Assembly: GCA_035476635.1 (NCBI GenBank)
Contig: DATILI010000271.1
Span: 1 to 14,312 of the forward strand
Length of the DNA: 14,312 nucleotides
Direction of reading: 5' to 3'
DNA from: DATILI01 sp035476635
Lineage (GTDB): Bacteria > Pseudomonadota > Gammaproteobacteria > Burkholderiales > Burkholderiaceae_C
Shown here: one piece after another, positions 5,925 through 13,295 of the stretch
How positions within the stretch are numbered: the first letter of the stretch is position 1
Layout: each line of letters starts with the position of its first letter
The notes under the pieces: model-generated
Database searches by the model: none
The model's input: only the letters and a program-made list of their open reading frames with translations
Told to the model about the DNA's origin: nothing
Program-made: the position numbers and the translations under genes

Positions 5925-6787
5925 TTCACACTTTCTACGGTGATGGTCATCTGGGCGCTCATGGACTCGCCCGCCTGGAGCACGCGCACGCCCAAATCGT
6001 CGGCCTGCGCACCCGTGGTCTCCATCAGGTTGATGGCATTGTTGACGTGGCTCACTGGTTCGATGGCCACGAAATCACGCGTCTCGTTGGTGAACACCAC
6101 CAGGCGGCCCAGGTTGGCGTCAATGCGGGTGAGCAAGGCCTCGTCGCGCAGATGGACGGTGCCATTCCAACCATCAAAGCAATGGTCGACCTCGAGCAAG
6201 GCGCAATCGGCATCCAGCCCGGTCGTTTGGACGCGGTGCGTCGGCAGTTTGTCGGTGCCCATTTCCCAACGGCCGGTGGCATCGAAAGCAATGTGGCTGT
6301 TCCCACGCTTCACGAAGTAGGGATGCCAGCCCAGGCCCACCGGCGCTGCTGTGGCGGATTGGTTGGTGATGCTCAGGGTCAGCTCCAGCGCGTTGCCGCT
6401 CAAGCGAAAAGTCTGCGAGCTGTCGAAGGCAAACGGCCAGGACGCGTCGGCCTTGTGCTCGTAGGCCAGCATGGCGAAATGCGCCTCTTGCTCGAGCACC
6501 CCCCACGGCCGCTGCCAGCCCACGCCATGGATCGCATGCGGTTCGGTCGCGCTGGTTTGCACCAGTGGGTGGCTGGTGCCCTGCCATTTCAGGGTGGCGT
6601 GGGCCACACGGTTGGAAAACGGCACCAGCGCGTAGCAGCCGGCTTGCCTTGCCGAGGTGAGCGCTTCGCGCCCAAGCGAACGCAAGACCGGCGTGTCGCC
6701 CAGCCAAAGGCCTGAAATGCAAGCACCCAGTTCGGGCACGATGACGCAACGCATTTGCCCGCTGGCAAGCTGGAGAGTGGATGTCAT
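5921..6787 (-). CDS. Aldose 1-epimerase (mutarotase) family protein
   Basis: This 288-residue galactose mutarotase-like protein has the expected catalytic pair: H155 in GLGWHPYF (general acid) and E243 in FVAIEPVSHVNNAIN (general base). The substrate-contact segments LVPFSNRV (about 54-61) and HAIHGVGWQRPW (about 84-95) are also present. It interconverts alpha and beta anomers of aldoses. I chose the ATG at 6787, ten codons inside the longest frame, because AGGAG lies 9 nt upstream and the sequence then begins MTSTLQLASGQMRCVIVPELGA, where the fold starts. It is coupled to the SMP-30 lactonase through a 4-nt overlap, so the two probably serve one sugar-oxidation route. The preferred sugar is unknown. 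Confidence 0.9.
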   Translation of the reverse strand: MTSTLQLASGQMRCVIVPELGACISGLWLGDTPVLRSLGREALTSARQAGCYALVPFSNRVAHATLKWQGTSHPLVQTSATEPHAIHGVGWQRPWGVLEQEAHFAMLAYEHKADASWPFAFDSSQTFRLSGNALELTLSITNQSATAAPVGLGWHPYFVKRGNSHIAFDATGRWEMGTDKLPTHRVQTTGLDADCALLEVDHCFDGWNGTVHLRDEALLTRIDANLGRLVVFTNETRDFVAIEPVSHVNNAINLMETTGAQADDLGVRVLQAGESMSAQMTITVESVK

Positions 6788-6796
6788 GGCGAAGGT

Positions 6797-6801
6797 CTCC
6801 T
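6797..6801 (-). promoter_or_regulatory. Shine-Dalgarno sequence fixing the epimerase start
   Basis: AGGAG on the minus strand lies 9 nt before the ATG at 6787. It supports this internal start over the in-frame ATG ten codons earlier, which lies upstream of the site. Confidence 0.7.
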
Positions 6802-6826
6802 GCCATGCATTGTGCATGCTTGGCAG
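6800..6826. repeat. Interrupted inverted repeat at the epimerase translation start region
   Basis: CTGCC-ATGCA (6800-6809) pairs with TGCAT (6813-6817) and GGCAG (6822-6826), with a TTG loop and a 4-nt bulge on one side. It starts inside the epimerase Shine-Dalgarno motif, so it could partly mask ribosome binding, act as an operator, or form a 3' end for the 219-residue-protein transcript. None of these roles is shown. Confidence 0.3.
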
Positions 6827-6861
6827 GCGCCGGTGCGGGCCGTGCGGGCCGCGGGGGCACG

Positions 6862-7521
6862 CTATTTGGCGAAGCTGGTTTGCGCGGCGGGTCGAGCCCG
6901 GTCCAGGTCGATCGGCGCAATCTTCGGAACGGTGAGCGCCCGGGTCGCCGGCGAAGCAGGCAACTGCTTCTGCTCGGTCTGGCGTGTGGTGGAGCTCAGA
7001 ATATCGCCGCTTCGAAGGTCGATGACCTGCCTCTCGACCACACCGTTTTCATAGACTCTTTCGCGCACGACGGCGTGTCGCTGCATTTGATCGACTTGCT
7101 CGTAGCGGCCCATGCCTTTCGCTGGTACTTGTTCCTGTGCGATCGCACTGGAGAGCAGGGAAAATCCCGAGGTCTTCACTGGCGGCGCGTTCGCTTGTGC
7201 GGGGAATGGAAACCACTGTGCAAAGCTGCCGAACTGGACGAAGATGTCGCCCTTTTCATAGACATCGAAGCGCACCTCCACCGTTCCGTTGTTCTGCCGG
7301 ATGGGCACGGGAACCGTTACCAGCGGGGTCTTGCCGAAATACTCACGGAACAATTTTTCGTTGATCCGCTCCGCTTCGGTCCTGGGGAGTTTCTGCACCG
7401 ATGAATAGATATCGATGCCGCCATTGATCAGCGCGGGCAACACCACAAGAACACCCGTCAGTCCGACCATCCAGCCCTTGAAGCGCGCAAGGAAAGAAGC
7501 CGTTCTATCTGGTCTGGGCAT
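6862..7521 (-). CDS. Unrecognised single-pass membrane protein, partner of the four-domain protein
   Basis: I do not recognise a family for this 219-residue protein. A basic N-terminus (about 1-15) precedes one hydrophobic segment, WMVGLTGVLVVLPALINGG, at about 17-35. A hydrophilic, Gln- and Arg-rich remainder follows, with IRQNNGTVEVRFDVYEKGDIF and ERVYENGVVERQVIDLRSGD strands suggesting a beta-rich soluble domain. The positive-inside rule predicts the bulk in the periplasm. The ATG at 7521 is chosen because AGGAGA lies 6 nt upstream and the longer frame invades the upstream gene. It starts 43 nt after the four-domain enzyme gene on the same strand, so the two are probably co-transcribed. 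It could be an immunity protein, anchor or export accessory; this is inference from position and topology only. Confidence 0.75.
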   Translation of the reverse strand: MPRPDRTASFLARFKGWMVGLTGVLVVLPALINGGIDIYSSVQKLPRTEAERINEKLFREYFGKTPLVTVPVPIRQNNGTVEVRFDVYEKGDIFVQFGSFAQWFPFPAQANAPPVKTSGFSLLSSAIAQEQVPAKGMGRYEQVDQMQRHAVVRERVYENGVVERQVIDLRSGDILSSTTRQTEQKQLPASPATRALTVPKIAPIDLDRARPAAQTSFAK

Positions 7522-7527
7522 GATATT

Positions 7528-7533
7528 TCTCCT
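7528..7533 (-). promoter_or_regulatory. Shine-Dalgarno sequence of the membrane protein gene
   Basis: AGGAGA on the minus strand, 6 nt before the ATG at 7521, selects this start over the longer open frame, which runs into the upstream gene. Confidence 0.7.
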
Positions 7534-7564
7534 GTGAAAAGGGAACCTCGCGCAAAGCGAATCT

Positions 7565-10423
7565 TCAGAAACCGCGCAGATCATCGACCGGGCACAGCAA
7601 GGGCCCACCGCGAATTTTCTCCAGCGTGCTGCCGACGACAGCCACATCGTTGTCGAAGCTGCCGTGCCCGGCATCGATCTCGCGACTCGGGGAAGCCGAT
7701 GCCGCAACCTTGTCTTGTGCCAGGACCACATAGCGGCCGTCCTTGGTCAAGCCGGCGCTGGCCGCGGCCTGGCGCCAGGCCTTCAGGGCCTCGCCGGTGC
7801 TGGAGGTGCCGTCCCAGCCGCCGTAGTCCTGTTTGAAGATGTTTTCCAGGCCGAGGATGGGTGTGCGCAGATCCACCTCCAGTGCGTTGGAAACGAAGTA
7901 CAGCAAGGACTTGCGATAGACCCTGATCACGTTGTCGTTGCGCTCCACGCGATCGGCCAGCACCTGCATGTGCAAACGCTTCATCAGCTCGGTGTGCGGT
8001 GCATAGTGCCGGTTGGCGAACTGCACCGTGCAGGCCGGGGCATAGAGATGAATCGATCTCACATGGGCTCCCATGCGGCGCGCCGCCATCGCCGTGAGCA
8101 AGTGCCCCAGGATGATCGATCCGGCCGAATGCCCCACCAGGTGCACTTCCAGCGCGTCACCCCAGGTGTCCACCAGTTTCTGCAGGGCGGTGATCAATAA
8201 GTCACCGCCGCGCCCGGAGTCGAACGCCAGCGCGGCGTTCTCCTTCATCTCGCTCCACACCGGTCGGGCCAGCGGCCGGCCGACGGTCTTTTCGAGCAGA
8301 AGATCCGACTTCTCCGAGACCCATTCGCCGACACCGCCGGCCAGCACCGGCTGCTTGCGGAAAGCTTCACCGATGATGTTGCCGATGGATTCGAGCAGCC
8401 CCGTCTTCCAGACCAGGAACAGCGGATAACAACCATTGCCCTGGAAATGCCGGCCCATGGCGCGGGCCCGCTGGACGGCGTCGTCCTCTTTGTTCAAGCC
8501 GCCATGCGCATAGATCACCAGGCGCTTGGGCTCCCCGGCGGCCTGCGTGCGAAACCATTGGTCCGGCAAGCCGGCGCCCTGATGCAAAAGGGTGCGGCTG
8601 AGTTCGTCTTCGGTCAGGTAGCGCTTCATGCGACCATCGTTGCCCAGCACCACGCTGTGCTGGTAGGCCTGGTCCTCGCTCCACCACAGGCTTTTATTGG
8701 CGCCACCGGCGATGGCGCTGGCGCCGCCGTTGTGCGCGCTGACGCGACCCACCACGACACCAGGCACACCCATGGCCACCACCCAGGCGTCCATGCCGTT
8801 GGCCAGCCAGTCGGCATACGTCAATACTGCGAAGCCGCCTGCGCCCCAGGCGCTTCCCCAGGAGTTCTGGATGACAAATCCCTGCGAATTGAAGCCGACC
8901 AGGGCAAACGCGTGGCCATCGGTTTCGGATGGCCGGCCATCGAAGGAAATCACCGGAAGCGCGCCATGCCCGGAAGGCGGTTTGCGCTGCGCAGGCAAGC
9001 CGTTCCAGCCGCCGTGCGTGAAGGCCGAGACATACACCGCGCCTACCGCCTGGATGGCGGCATGCAGGTCGGTGATCGATTTGCGGTCGATGCGGTAGTA
9101 CACCCCCAGCGTGTTGTCCGACGCGCGCTTGGCATAGCCATACCTGGGCTGCTGCACCGACCCGCCATAGGGCCAATCTTCTTCCAAACAGACTCCGTGG
9201 TTGAACCAGCCTTTGAGCGCGCCGCGGCAGCTGGACCCCTCGTAGTCTTCGCCCGCGTATTCGTCATGGCGTCGTGCGAAGTTGTAGAACATGCGCGGAC
9301 TGACCGATTTCATCCTGGTGGGGTAGCCCGCTTTGCTCCAGCGCAGGTAGTTCACCACGCACGCCAAGCCAAAGCCGGTGCAGGCGCCCTCCTGCCCCTG
9401 GTCCAGGATCAACCCGGCCTTGGTATAGATCGGCAAGAACTTCGCAATGTCGGCATCGGCAGGAAAGGTTTCCAGGAGGCCCATCGGCGGTGGCAGATAA
9501 GGCCGATCGTTCAGGTCGCCCGGGTCCTTGCGAACCGTCAACGACCGCACTGGCGCGGCGGCGAACGGCTTGGTGGCAGTTGCCTTCCTGGCGGCACCCT
9601 TGGCCGGTGCGGAAACAGCAGGCCAGATCTTGTCGGCCAGCGTGAACACGTCCTTGAACCGGTCCAGCCCATGCGAGCCGCCGTTGACCAGTTTGCGTGC
9701 CGCGGCAAAGCCCCCGCTCGCAAGCGCCTTGCGCATTTCCGCGGCGCGATCGGCCAGGAATGTCGCGAGCAGCAAGGCCGCTATCTCTGGCGCATTGGCC
9801 AGGTCGGCATTGCCGGCCAGATCGATGCCCAGCACCTGGCCGTATTTCTCGTAGTTGGCGCGCCCCGTGAGTTGCACGAAGCCGCGACCCTTGAAGCGCG
9901 CGCCGTCGCCGGACTGGTTGTTGCCCAGCCGCTTCCTGGGATCGTCGTAGCTGCTGAAGGGCGCTTCACCCGGCTTGGTGTTGAACTGCGAAGGAAACTC
10001 CGAAATGGGAACGAAGCCCTCGCTTTCGGCGCGGATCGTGCCCAGTGCCGCGCAGACCATGGGGCGGTCGGTCAGGTTCGTGACTTCCAGCGCAGCCGCC
10101 ACATAGGGCCAATAGCGGGTGATGTTGGCGGGCTTGGTGGCCGGGAACAGGCGACGCACCGATTCAAGGCCCAGGCCGAGGGCGAGTCCACCGGCCTGGC
10201 GCAAACCCAGCACAGCCTGGCAATGCGGCCCGACAACACCGTCGGCCACCAGCCCCACACCAGCTTGCCAGCGACGCACGGCCGCCTCGGCATCGGCATC
10301 CATCGCATCTCCTTCGGCCAGCTTGCCGAACCCCTGGGCGTCGTCACCCAACTGCTTGGCCAAGGCCTGCCGAAGTCGACGAACTTGCGCGCCGGTCGCG
10401 TTCCGGACCAAAAGATCTTCCAT
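7565..10423 (-). CDS. Four-domain protein: peptidoglycan-binding, GH19 lysozyme-like, C1 papain-like peptidase, alpha/beta-hydrolase
   Basis: This 952-residue protein joins four units. Residues about 4-74 resemble PG_binding_1, with AAVRRWQAGVGLVADGVVGP. Residues about 89-269 are GH19-like: probable acid E133 in IRAESEGFVP, then GNNQSGDGARFKGRGFVQLTGRANY-type core at about 167-191. After an Ala/Lys-rich linker, about 309-559 form a papain-like C1 peptidase with Q342 and C348 in QGQEGACTGFG, H504 in TDGHAFALVGF and N520 in IQNSWGSAWG. Residues about 633-950 are an alpha/beta-hydrolase with YAHGGL, nucleophile S766 in GHSAG and probable H920 in GHGSFDND. No signal peptide or membrane segment is seen. 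The ATG at 10423 follows AAGGAGG by 5 nt; the longer frame runs back into the amtB terminator. The parts suggest attack on cell wall, protein and lipid or ester, as in an antibacterial effector. A phage-type lysin or a cytoplasmic hydrolase is an alternative. Confidence 0.85.
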   Translation of the reverse strand: MEDLLVRNATGAQVRRLRQALAKQLGDDAQGFGKLAEGDAMDADAEAAVRRWQAGVGLVADGVVGPHCQAVLGLRQAGGLALGLGLESVRRLFPATKPANITRYWPYVAAALEVTNLTDRPMVCAALGTIRAESEGFVPISEFPSQFNTKPGEAPFSSYDDPRKRLGNNQSGDGARFKGRGFVQLTGRANYEKYGQVLGIDLAGNADLANAPEIAALLLATFLADRAAEMRKALASGGFAAARKLVNGGSHGLDRFKDVFTLADKIWPAVSAPAKGAARKATATKPFAAAPVRSLTVRKDPGDLNDRPYLPPPMGLLETFPADADIAKFLPIYTKAGLILDQGQEGACTGFGLACVVNYLRWSKAGYPTRMKSVSPRMFYNFARRHDEYAGEDYEGSSCRGALKGWFNHGVCLEEDWPYGGSVQQPRYGYAKRASDNTLGVYYRIDRKSITDLHAAIQAVGAVYVSAFTHGGWNGLPAQRKPPSGHGALPVISFDGRPSETDGHAFALVGFNSQGFVIQNSWGSAWGAGGFAVLTYADWLANGMDAWVVAMGVPGVVVGRVSAHNGGASAIAGGANKSLWWSEDQAYQHSVVLGNDGRMKRYLTEDELSRTLLHQGAGLPDQWFRTQAAGEPKRLVIYAHGGLNKEDDAVQRARAMGRHFQGNGCYPLFLVWKTGLLESIGNIIGEAFRKQPVLAGGVGEWVSEKSDLLLEKTVGRPLARPVWSEMKENAALAFDSGRGGDLLITALQKLVDTWGDALEVHLVGHSAGSIILGHLLTAMAARRMGAHVRSIHLYAPACTVQFANRHYAPHTELMKRLHMQVLADRVERNDNVIRVYRKSLLYFVSNALEVDLRTPILGLENIFKQDYGGWDGTSSTGEALKAWRQAAASAGLTKDGRYVVLAQDKVAASASPSREIDAGHGSFDNDVAVVGSTLEKIRGGPLLCPVDDLRGF

Positions 10424-10428
10424 GCTGC

Positions 10429-10435
10429 CCTCCTT
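10429..10435 (-). promoter_or_regulatory. Shine-Dalgarno sequence of the four-domain gene
   Basis: AAGGAGG on the minus strand, 5 nt before the ATG at 10423. It is near-perfect and decides this start over an ATG 41 codons upstream. Confidence 0.75.
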
Positions 10436-10496
10436 GACGGCCCACGGTTTCATGGATGCCGACAGAAGTCTGGGCGCTCGGCAACGTCCAGTCATC

Positions 10497-10509
10497 CCCC
10501 AAATTGGGG
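10497..10509. promoter_or_regulatory. Palindrome upstream of the four-domain gene
   Basis: CCCCAA-A-TTGGGG is a 13-bp dyad with perfect 6-bp arms in the spacer between the amtB terminator and the four-domain gene, about 75 nt before its start. Its position suits an operator. No convincing -35/-10 pair was found beside it, so the role is speculative. Confidence 0.3.
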
Positions 10510-10514
10510 ACAGC

Positions 10515-10544
10515 AAAAAAAAGGGCCCGCATTGCTGCGGGCCC
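10515..10544 (-). terminator. Rho-independent terminator of the torF-glnK-amtB operon
   Basis: A perfect 9-bp G+C-rich stem, GGGCCCGCA (10523-10531) and TGCGGGCCC (10536-10544) around a 4-nt loop, is followed on the minus strand by eight U residues (10515-10522). It begins 40 nt after the amtB stop. It insulates the nitrogen operon from the downstream four-domain gene, which therefore needs its own promoter. Confidence 0.92.
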
Positions 10545-10583
10545 AATATCCAAAGGAGACTCTCGTGTTGTTCTGTGCCGGTC

Positions 10584-12101
10584 TTAACGGTTGTACGCGG
10601 TTTCGCCGTGGGAGCTGATGTCCAGACCTTCGCGCTCTTCCTCTTCGGTGACGCGCAGGCCGATCAGCAGGTCGACGATCTTGTAGGCGATGAAGGCCAC
10701 GACGCCGGACCAGACCAGCGTCGTCAGCACGGCCTGGAACTGGACCCAGACCTGGCCACCGATGGAGTAGTCGGGGTTGACCTTGTTGGTCACGTAGTCG
10801 AACACGCCGGTGCCGCCGAGCGAAGGCGAAGCGAACACGCCGGTCAGCAGCGCGCCCAGGATACCGCCGACGCCGTGCACGCCGAACACGTCCAACGAAT
10901 CGTCTGCACCGAGCAGGCGCTTCAGGCCATTCACGCCCCACAGGCAGATCAGGCCGGACAACAGGCCGATCACCAGGGCGCCCATCGGGCCGACAAAGCC
11001 GCAAGCCGGCGTGATGGCCACGAGGCCGGCCACGGCACCGGAGGCGGCGCCGAGCATGGAGGCCTTGCCTTTGCTCAGGCCTTCGCCGGCAATCCAGCTC
11101 AGCGTAGCGGCGGCGGTGGCAACCAGGGTATTCACGAACGCCAGGGCAGCAACGCCATTGGCCTCGAGGTTGGAGCCGGCGTTGAAGCCGAACCAGCCCA
11201 CCCACAGCAGCGAAGCGCCGACCATGGTCAAGGTCAGGCTGTGCGGCGTGAGCGATTCCTTGCCGTAGCCGATACGCTTGCCCAGCACATAGGCGCCGAC
11301 CAGGCCGGCCACACCGGCGTTGATGTGCACCACGGTGCCGCCGGCGAAGTCCAGCGCGCCCTTGGCCCAGAGCCAGCCGGCGGCGGCCGTGACCGTCTCC
11401 AGCGACTTGGCGTCGGTGATGGCGTCCGGGCCGTCCCAGTACCAGACCATGTGGGCGATCGGCAAGTAGCTGAAGGTGAACCAGATGGTCACGAACAGCA
11501 GCACTGCGGAGAACTTGATGCGCTCGGCGAAGGCGCCGACGATCAGTGCGCAGGTGATGGCCGCGAAGGTGGCCTGGAAGGCAACGAAGGTCAGCTCCGG
11601 AATGACCACACCCTTGCTGAAGGTTGCGGCGATGGAGTCGGGCGTGATGCCTTTCAGGAAGATCTTGTCGAAGCCTCCCATGAACGGGTTGCCCGCGGTG
11701 AAGGCGATGCTGTAGCCGTAGATCGTCCACAGCACGTAGATCAGCGCGGTCACCACGAATACCTGCATGAGGACCGACAGCATGTTCTTGCTGCGCACCA
11801 GGCCGCCATAGAAGAGCGCGAGGCCGGGCAGGGTCATCAGGATCACGAGCACGGTGGAAACCGTCATCCAGGCGGTATCGCCCTTGTTCGGTACGGGTGC
11901 GGGAGCGGCAGCCGGCGCAGCGGCGGGAGCTGCTGCAGCGGTAGCCGCGGCAGGAGCCGCCGCGGCCGCTGCAGGCGCAGCGGCTTCAGCAGCAGCCGGG
12001 GCGGCCGCAGCCGCCGGGGCGGCGGGCGCCTGGGCCAGGGCCGCAGTGCCGCCAATGAATATCCCCAAGCCCAAGGCCAGGGAGGCAAGTAGTTTTTTCA
12101 T
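10584..12101 (-). CDS. amtB: Ammonium transporter AmtB
   Basis: This 505-residue integral membrane protein conducts ammonium/ammonia across the inner membrane. A signal peptide (about 1-23, ending ALA) precedes a tract of almost pure Ala and Pro (24-71), then the 11-helix Amt core from about 75. The twin pore histidines are H259 in GGTVVHINAG and H409 in DVFGVHGVGGI. The ALFYGGLVRSKN and AFAERIKF signatures are present, and the C-terminus, EREGLDISSHGETAY, is the cytoplasmic tail that contacts GlnK. It is the last gene of torF-glnK-amtB, 29 nt after glnK with a purine-rich AAGAGA upstream, and ends at a strong terminator. The Ala/Pro tract is longer than in E. coli AmtB and would lie in the periplasm. 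Confidence 0.97.
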   Translation of the reverse strand: MKKLLASLALGLGIFIGGTAALAQAPAAPAAAAAPAAAEAAAPAAAAAAPAAATAAAAPAAAPAAAPAPVPNKGDTAWMTVSTVLVILMTLPGLALFYGGLVRSKNMLSVLMQVFVVTALIYVLWTIYGYSIAFTAGNPFMGGFDKIFLKGITPDSIAATFSKGVVIPELTFVAFQATFAAITCALIVGAFAERIKFSAVLLFVTIWFTFSYLPIAHMVWYWDGPDAITDAKSLETVTAAAGWLWAKGALDFAGGTVVHINAGVAGLVGAYVLGKRIGYGKESLTPHSLTLTMVGASLLWVGWFGFNAGSNLEANGVAALAFVNTLVATAAATLSWIAGEGLSKGKASMLGAASGAVAGLVAITPACGFVGPMGALVIGLLSGLICLWGVNGLKRLLGADDSLDVFGVHGVGGILGALLTGVFASPSLGGTGVFDYVTNKVNPDYSIGGQVWVQFQAVLTTLVWSGVVAFIAYKIVDLLIGLRVTEEEEREGLDISSHGETAYNR

Positions 12102-12130
12102 GTCTGTGTTCTCTTCTTGTGTGTTGGGCC

Positions 12131-12469
12131 TTAGAGAGCTTCCTTGCCGGTTTCGCCGGTGCGGATGCGTACGACTTGCTCCAGGTTGTAGACAAAGATC
12201 TTTCCGTCGCCGATCTTGCCGGTGCGCGCCGCGCCTTCCACGGCTTCGATCACACGGTCGACCAGCTCGTCGGACACCGCCGCTTCGATCTTGACCTTGG
12301 GCAGGAAATCAACCACGTATTCCGCGCCGCGATACAGCTCGGTGTGGCCCTTTTGGCGACCGAAGCCCTTGACTTCGGTCACCGTAATGCCTTGGACCCC
12401 GATGCCGGAGAGGGCTTCACGCACCTCGTCGAGCTTGAAGGGTTTGATGATGGCCGTTACGAGTTTCAT
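12131..12469 (-). CDS. glnK: P-II nitrogen regulatory protein GlnK
   Basis: A complete 112-residue P-II protein. It starts MKLVTAIIKPFKLDEVREAL, carries the T-loop GRQKGHTELYRGAEY with the uridylylation site Y51, and has the C-terminal signature GKIGDGKIFVYNLEQVVRIRTGE (about 84-106) that forms the ATP/2-oxoglutarate pocket. P-II proteins sense 2-oxoglutarate, ATP/ADP and, via uridylylation, glutamine; GlnK binds and closes AmtB when ammonium is ample. Linkage to amtB favours GlnK over the very similar GlnB. AAGGAGA lies 6 nt upstream of the ATG. Expression as part of the torF operon from a sigma-54 promoter is inferred. Confidence 0.95.
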   Translation of the reverse strand: MKLVTAIIKPFKLDEVREALSGIGVQGITVTEVKGFGRQKGHTELYRGAEYVVDFLPKVKIEAAVSDELVDRVIEAVEGAARTGKIGDGKIFVYNLEQVVRIRTGETGKEAL

Positions 12470-12493
12470 AGGTTCTCCTTGGACGAAGCGCGA

Positions 12494-13249
12494 TCAGAAG
12501 CTGTACTTGACACCGGCAACCAGGCCGGCCCGGCCCAGGTTCTTGCCGTTCGGCGCGACGTACACGGGAACGCCGCCGACCTTTTTCACATTGGTGTCCA
12601 CAGCGGTGAGCGAGGCCACCAGGCCGTTGCCGAAATCCTTGTTCACGGCGACCGAGATGTCGGTATAGGAGAACAGGCCGTTGCCGTTGCCGTCGACCTT
12701 CTGGTGGCCGATGTGCGGCACGATGCTCCAGCCGCTGCCCACGTCGAAGGTGGCGCTCAGGTCGAGGTAGCCCGAGCCCTTGCTGTCGGCGAAGCCGAAC
12801 AGGTTGGTCGTGCTGTGCGAGTACTTCAACGTGGCCGGGCCAAAGCTCAAGGCGCCATAGACTTCCGTGGTGTTGGGGCTGACGGTGAAGTTTTGACGGG
12901 GGTACTGGTAGCGCAGCACGCCCACGTCATAGGTCAACGCTTCGGTGATGCTGCCCTTGTAGCCGCCATAGATGTCCCATTCGACCGGGCCTTTGCCGCC
13001 GGGGACGTCTTCGAGCCAACGAATGGAGGACAGCCAGGTACCGACGTAAAAGCCGCTCTTGTGCGAAAAGTCAACGCCGCCTTGCAAGGCAGGCTTGAGG
13101 CGCGACTGGGAGATTCCGCGATAGCGATAGTCCGTGACTGCGCCGACGTTGAACGACAGCGTGTAGTCGGGCTCAGGTGCCTTGGCCTGGGCAAATGCAG
13201 TGCCCGAAAAGGCCAAAACAGACAACAAGAGCGCGCATTTCACCTTCAT
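12494..13249 (-). CDS. torF: TorF-family putative outer-membrane porin
   Basis: This 251-residue protein has a signal peptide (about 1-20, ending AFA before QAKAPEPDY). A beta-barrel-like sequence follows: SFNVGAVTDYRYRGISQS, then alternating aromatic strands, ending in the C-terminal phenylalanine KYSF typical of outer-membrane proteins inserted by Bam. It matches the TorF/Gcw_chp family, which is often first in glnK-amtB operons of betaproteobacteria. A role in passage of nitrogen compounds across the outer membrane is plausible but, to my knowledge, not proven. AGGAGAA lies a few nt before the ATG. It is separated from glnK by 24 nt. The operon is preceded by sigma-54 and NtrC-type sites, so nitrogen limitation should induce it. 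Confidence 0.9.
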   Translation of the reverse strand: MKVKCALLLSVLAFSGTAFAQAKAPEPDYTLSFNVGAVTDYRYRGISQSRLKPALQGGVDFSHKSGFYVGTWLSSIRWLEDVPGGKGPVEWDIYGGYKGSITEALTYDVGVLRYQYPRQNFTVSPNTTEVYGALSFGPATLKYSHSTTNLFGFADSKGSGYLDLSATFDVGSGWSIVPHIGHQKVDGNGNGLFSYTDISVAVNKDFGNGLVASLTAVDTNVKKVGGVPVYVAPNGKNLGRAGLVAGVKYSF

Positions 13250-13295
13250 GGAATTCTCCTATTAAACAAAAAATGGAAACTGGATGGCTCTACAA

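Noticed and set aside
6833..6850. 9-bp tandem repeat GTGCGGGCC x2 before the epimerase
   Set aside because: Only two G+C-rich copies in a short spacer; most simply slippage, with no signal of function.
7565..10423. Xanthomonadales-type T4SS effector signal on the four-domain protein
   Set aside because: The C-terminus ends with the alpha/beta-hydrolase histidine region and shows no XVIPCD-like or Gln-rich tail.
7565..10423. Prophage lysis cassette
   Set aside because: No holin, spanin, structural phage gene or integrase is present nearby, and the papain-like and lipase-like units are unusual for a phage lysin.
7565..10546. Longer start for the four-domain gene at 10546
   Set aside because: It would begin downstream of amtB within the terminator region and lacks a Shine-Dalgarno sequence. 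The ATG at 10423 has AAGGAGG at good spacing and starts the first domain.
8447..10618. Long open frame on the plus strand (723 codons) opposite the four-domain gene
   Set aside because: The minus-strand frame carries clear domain signatures. The plus-strand product is Arg/Ala/Gly/His-rich with no recognisable domain, as expected of antisense shadows in G+C-rich DNA.
10119..12092. Plus-strand open frame (657 codons) opposite amtB
   Set aside because: It lies antisense to a certain amtB gene and crosses its terminator. Its composition is low-complexity and no ribosome binding site or family match is evident.
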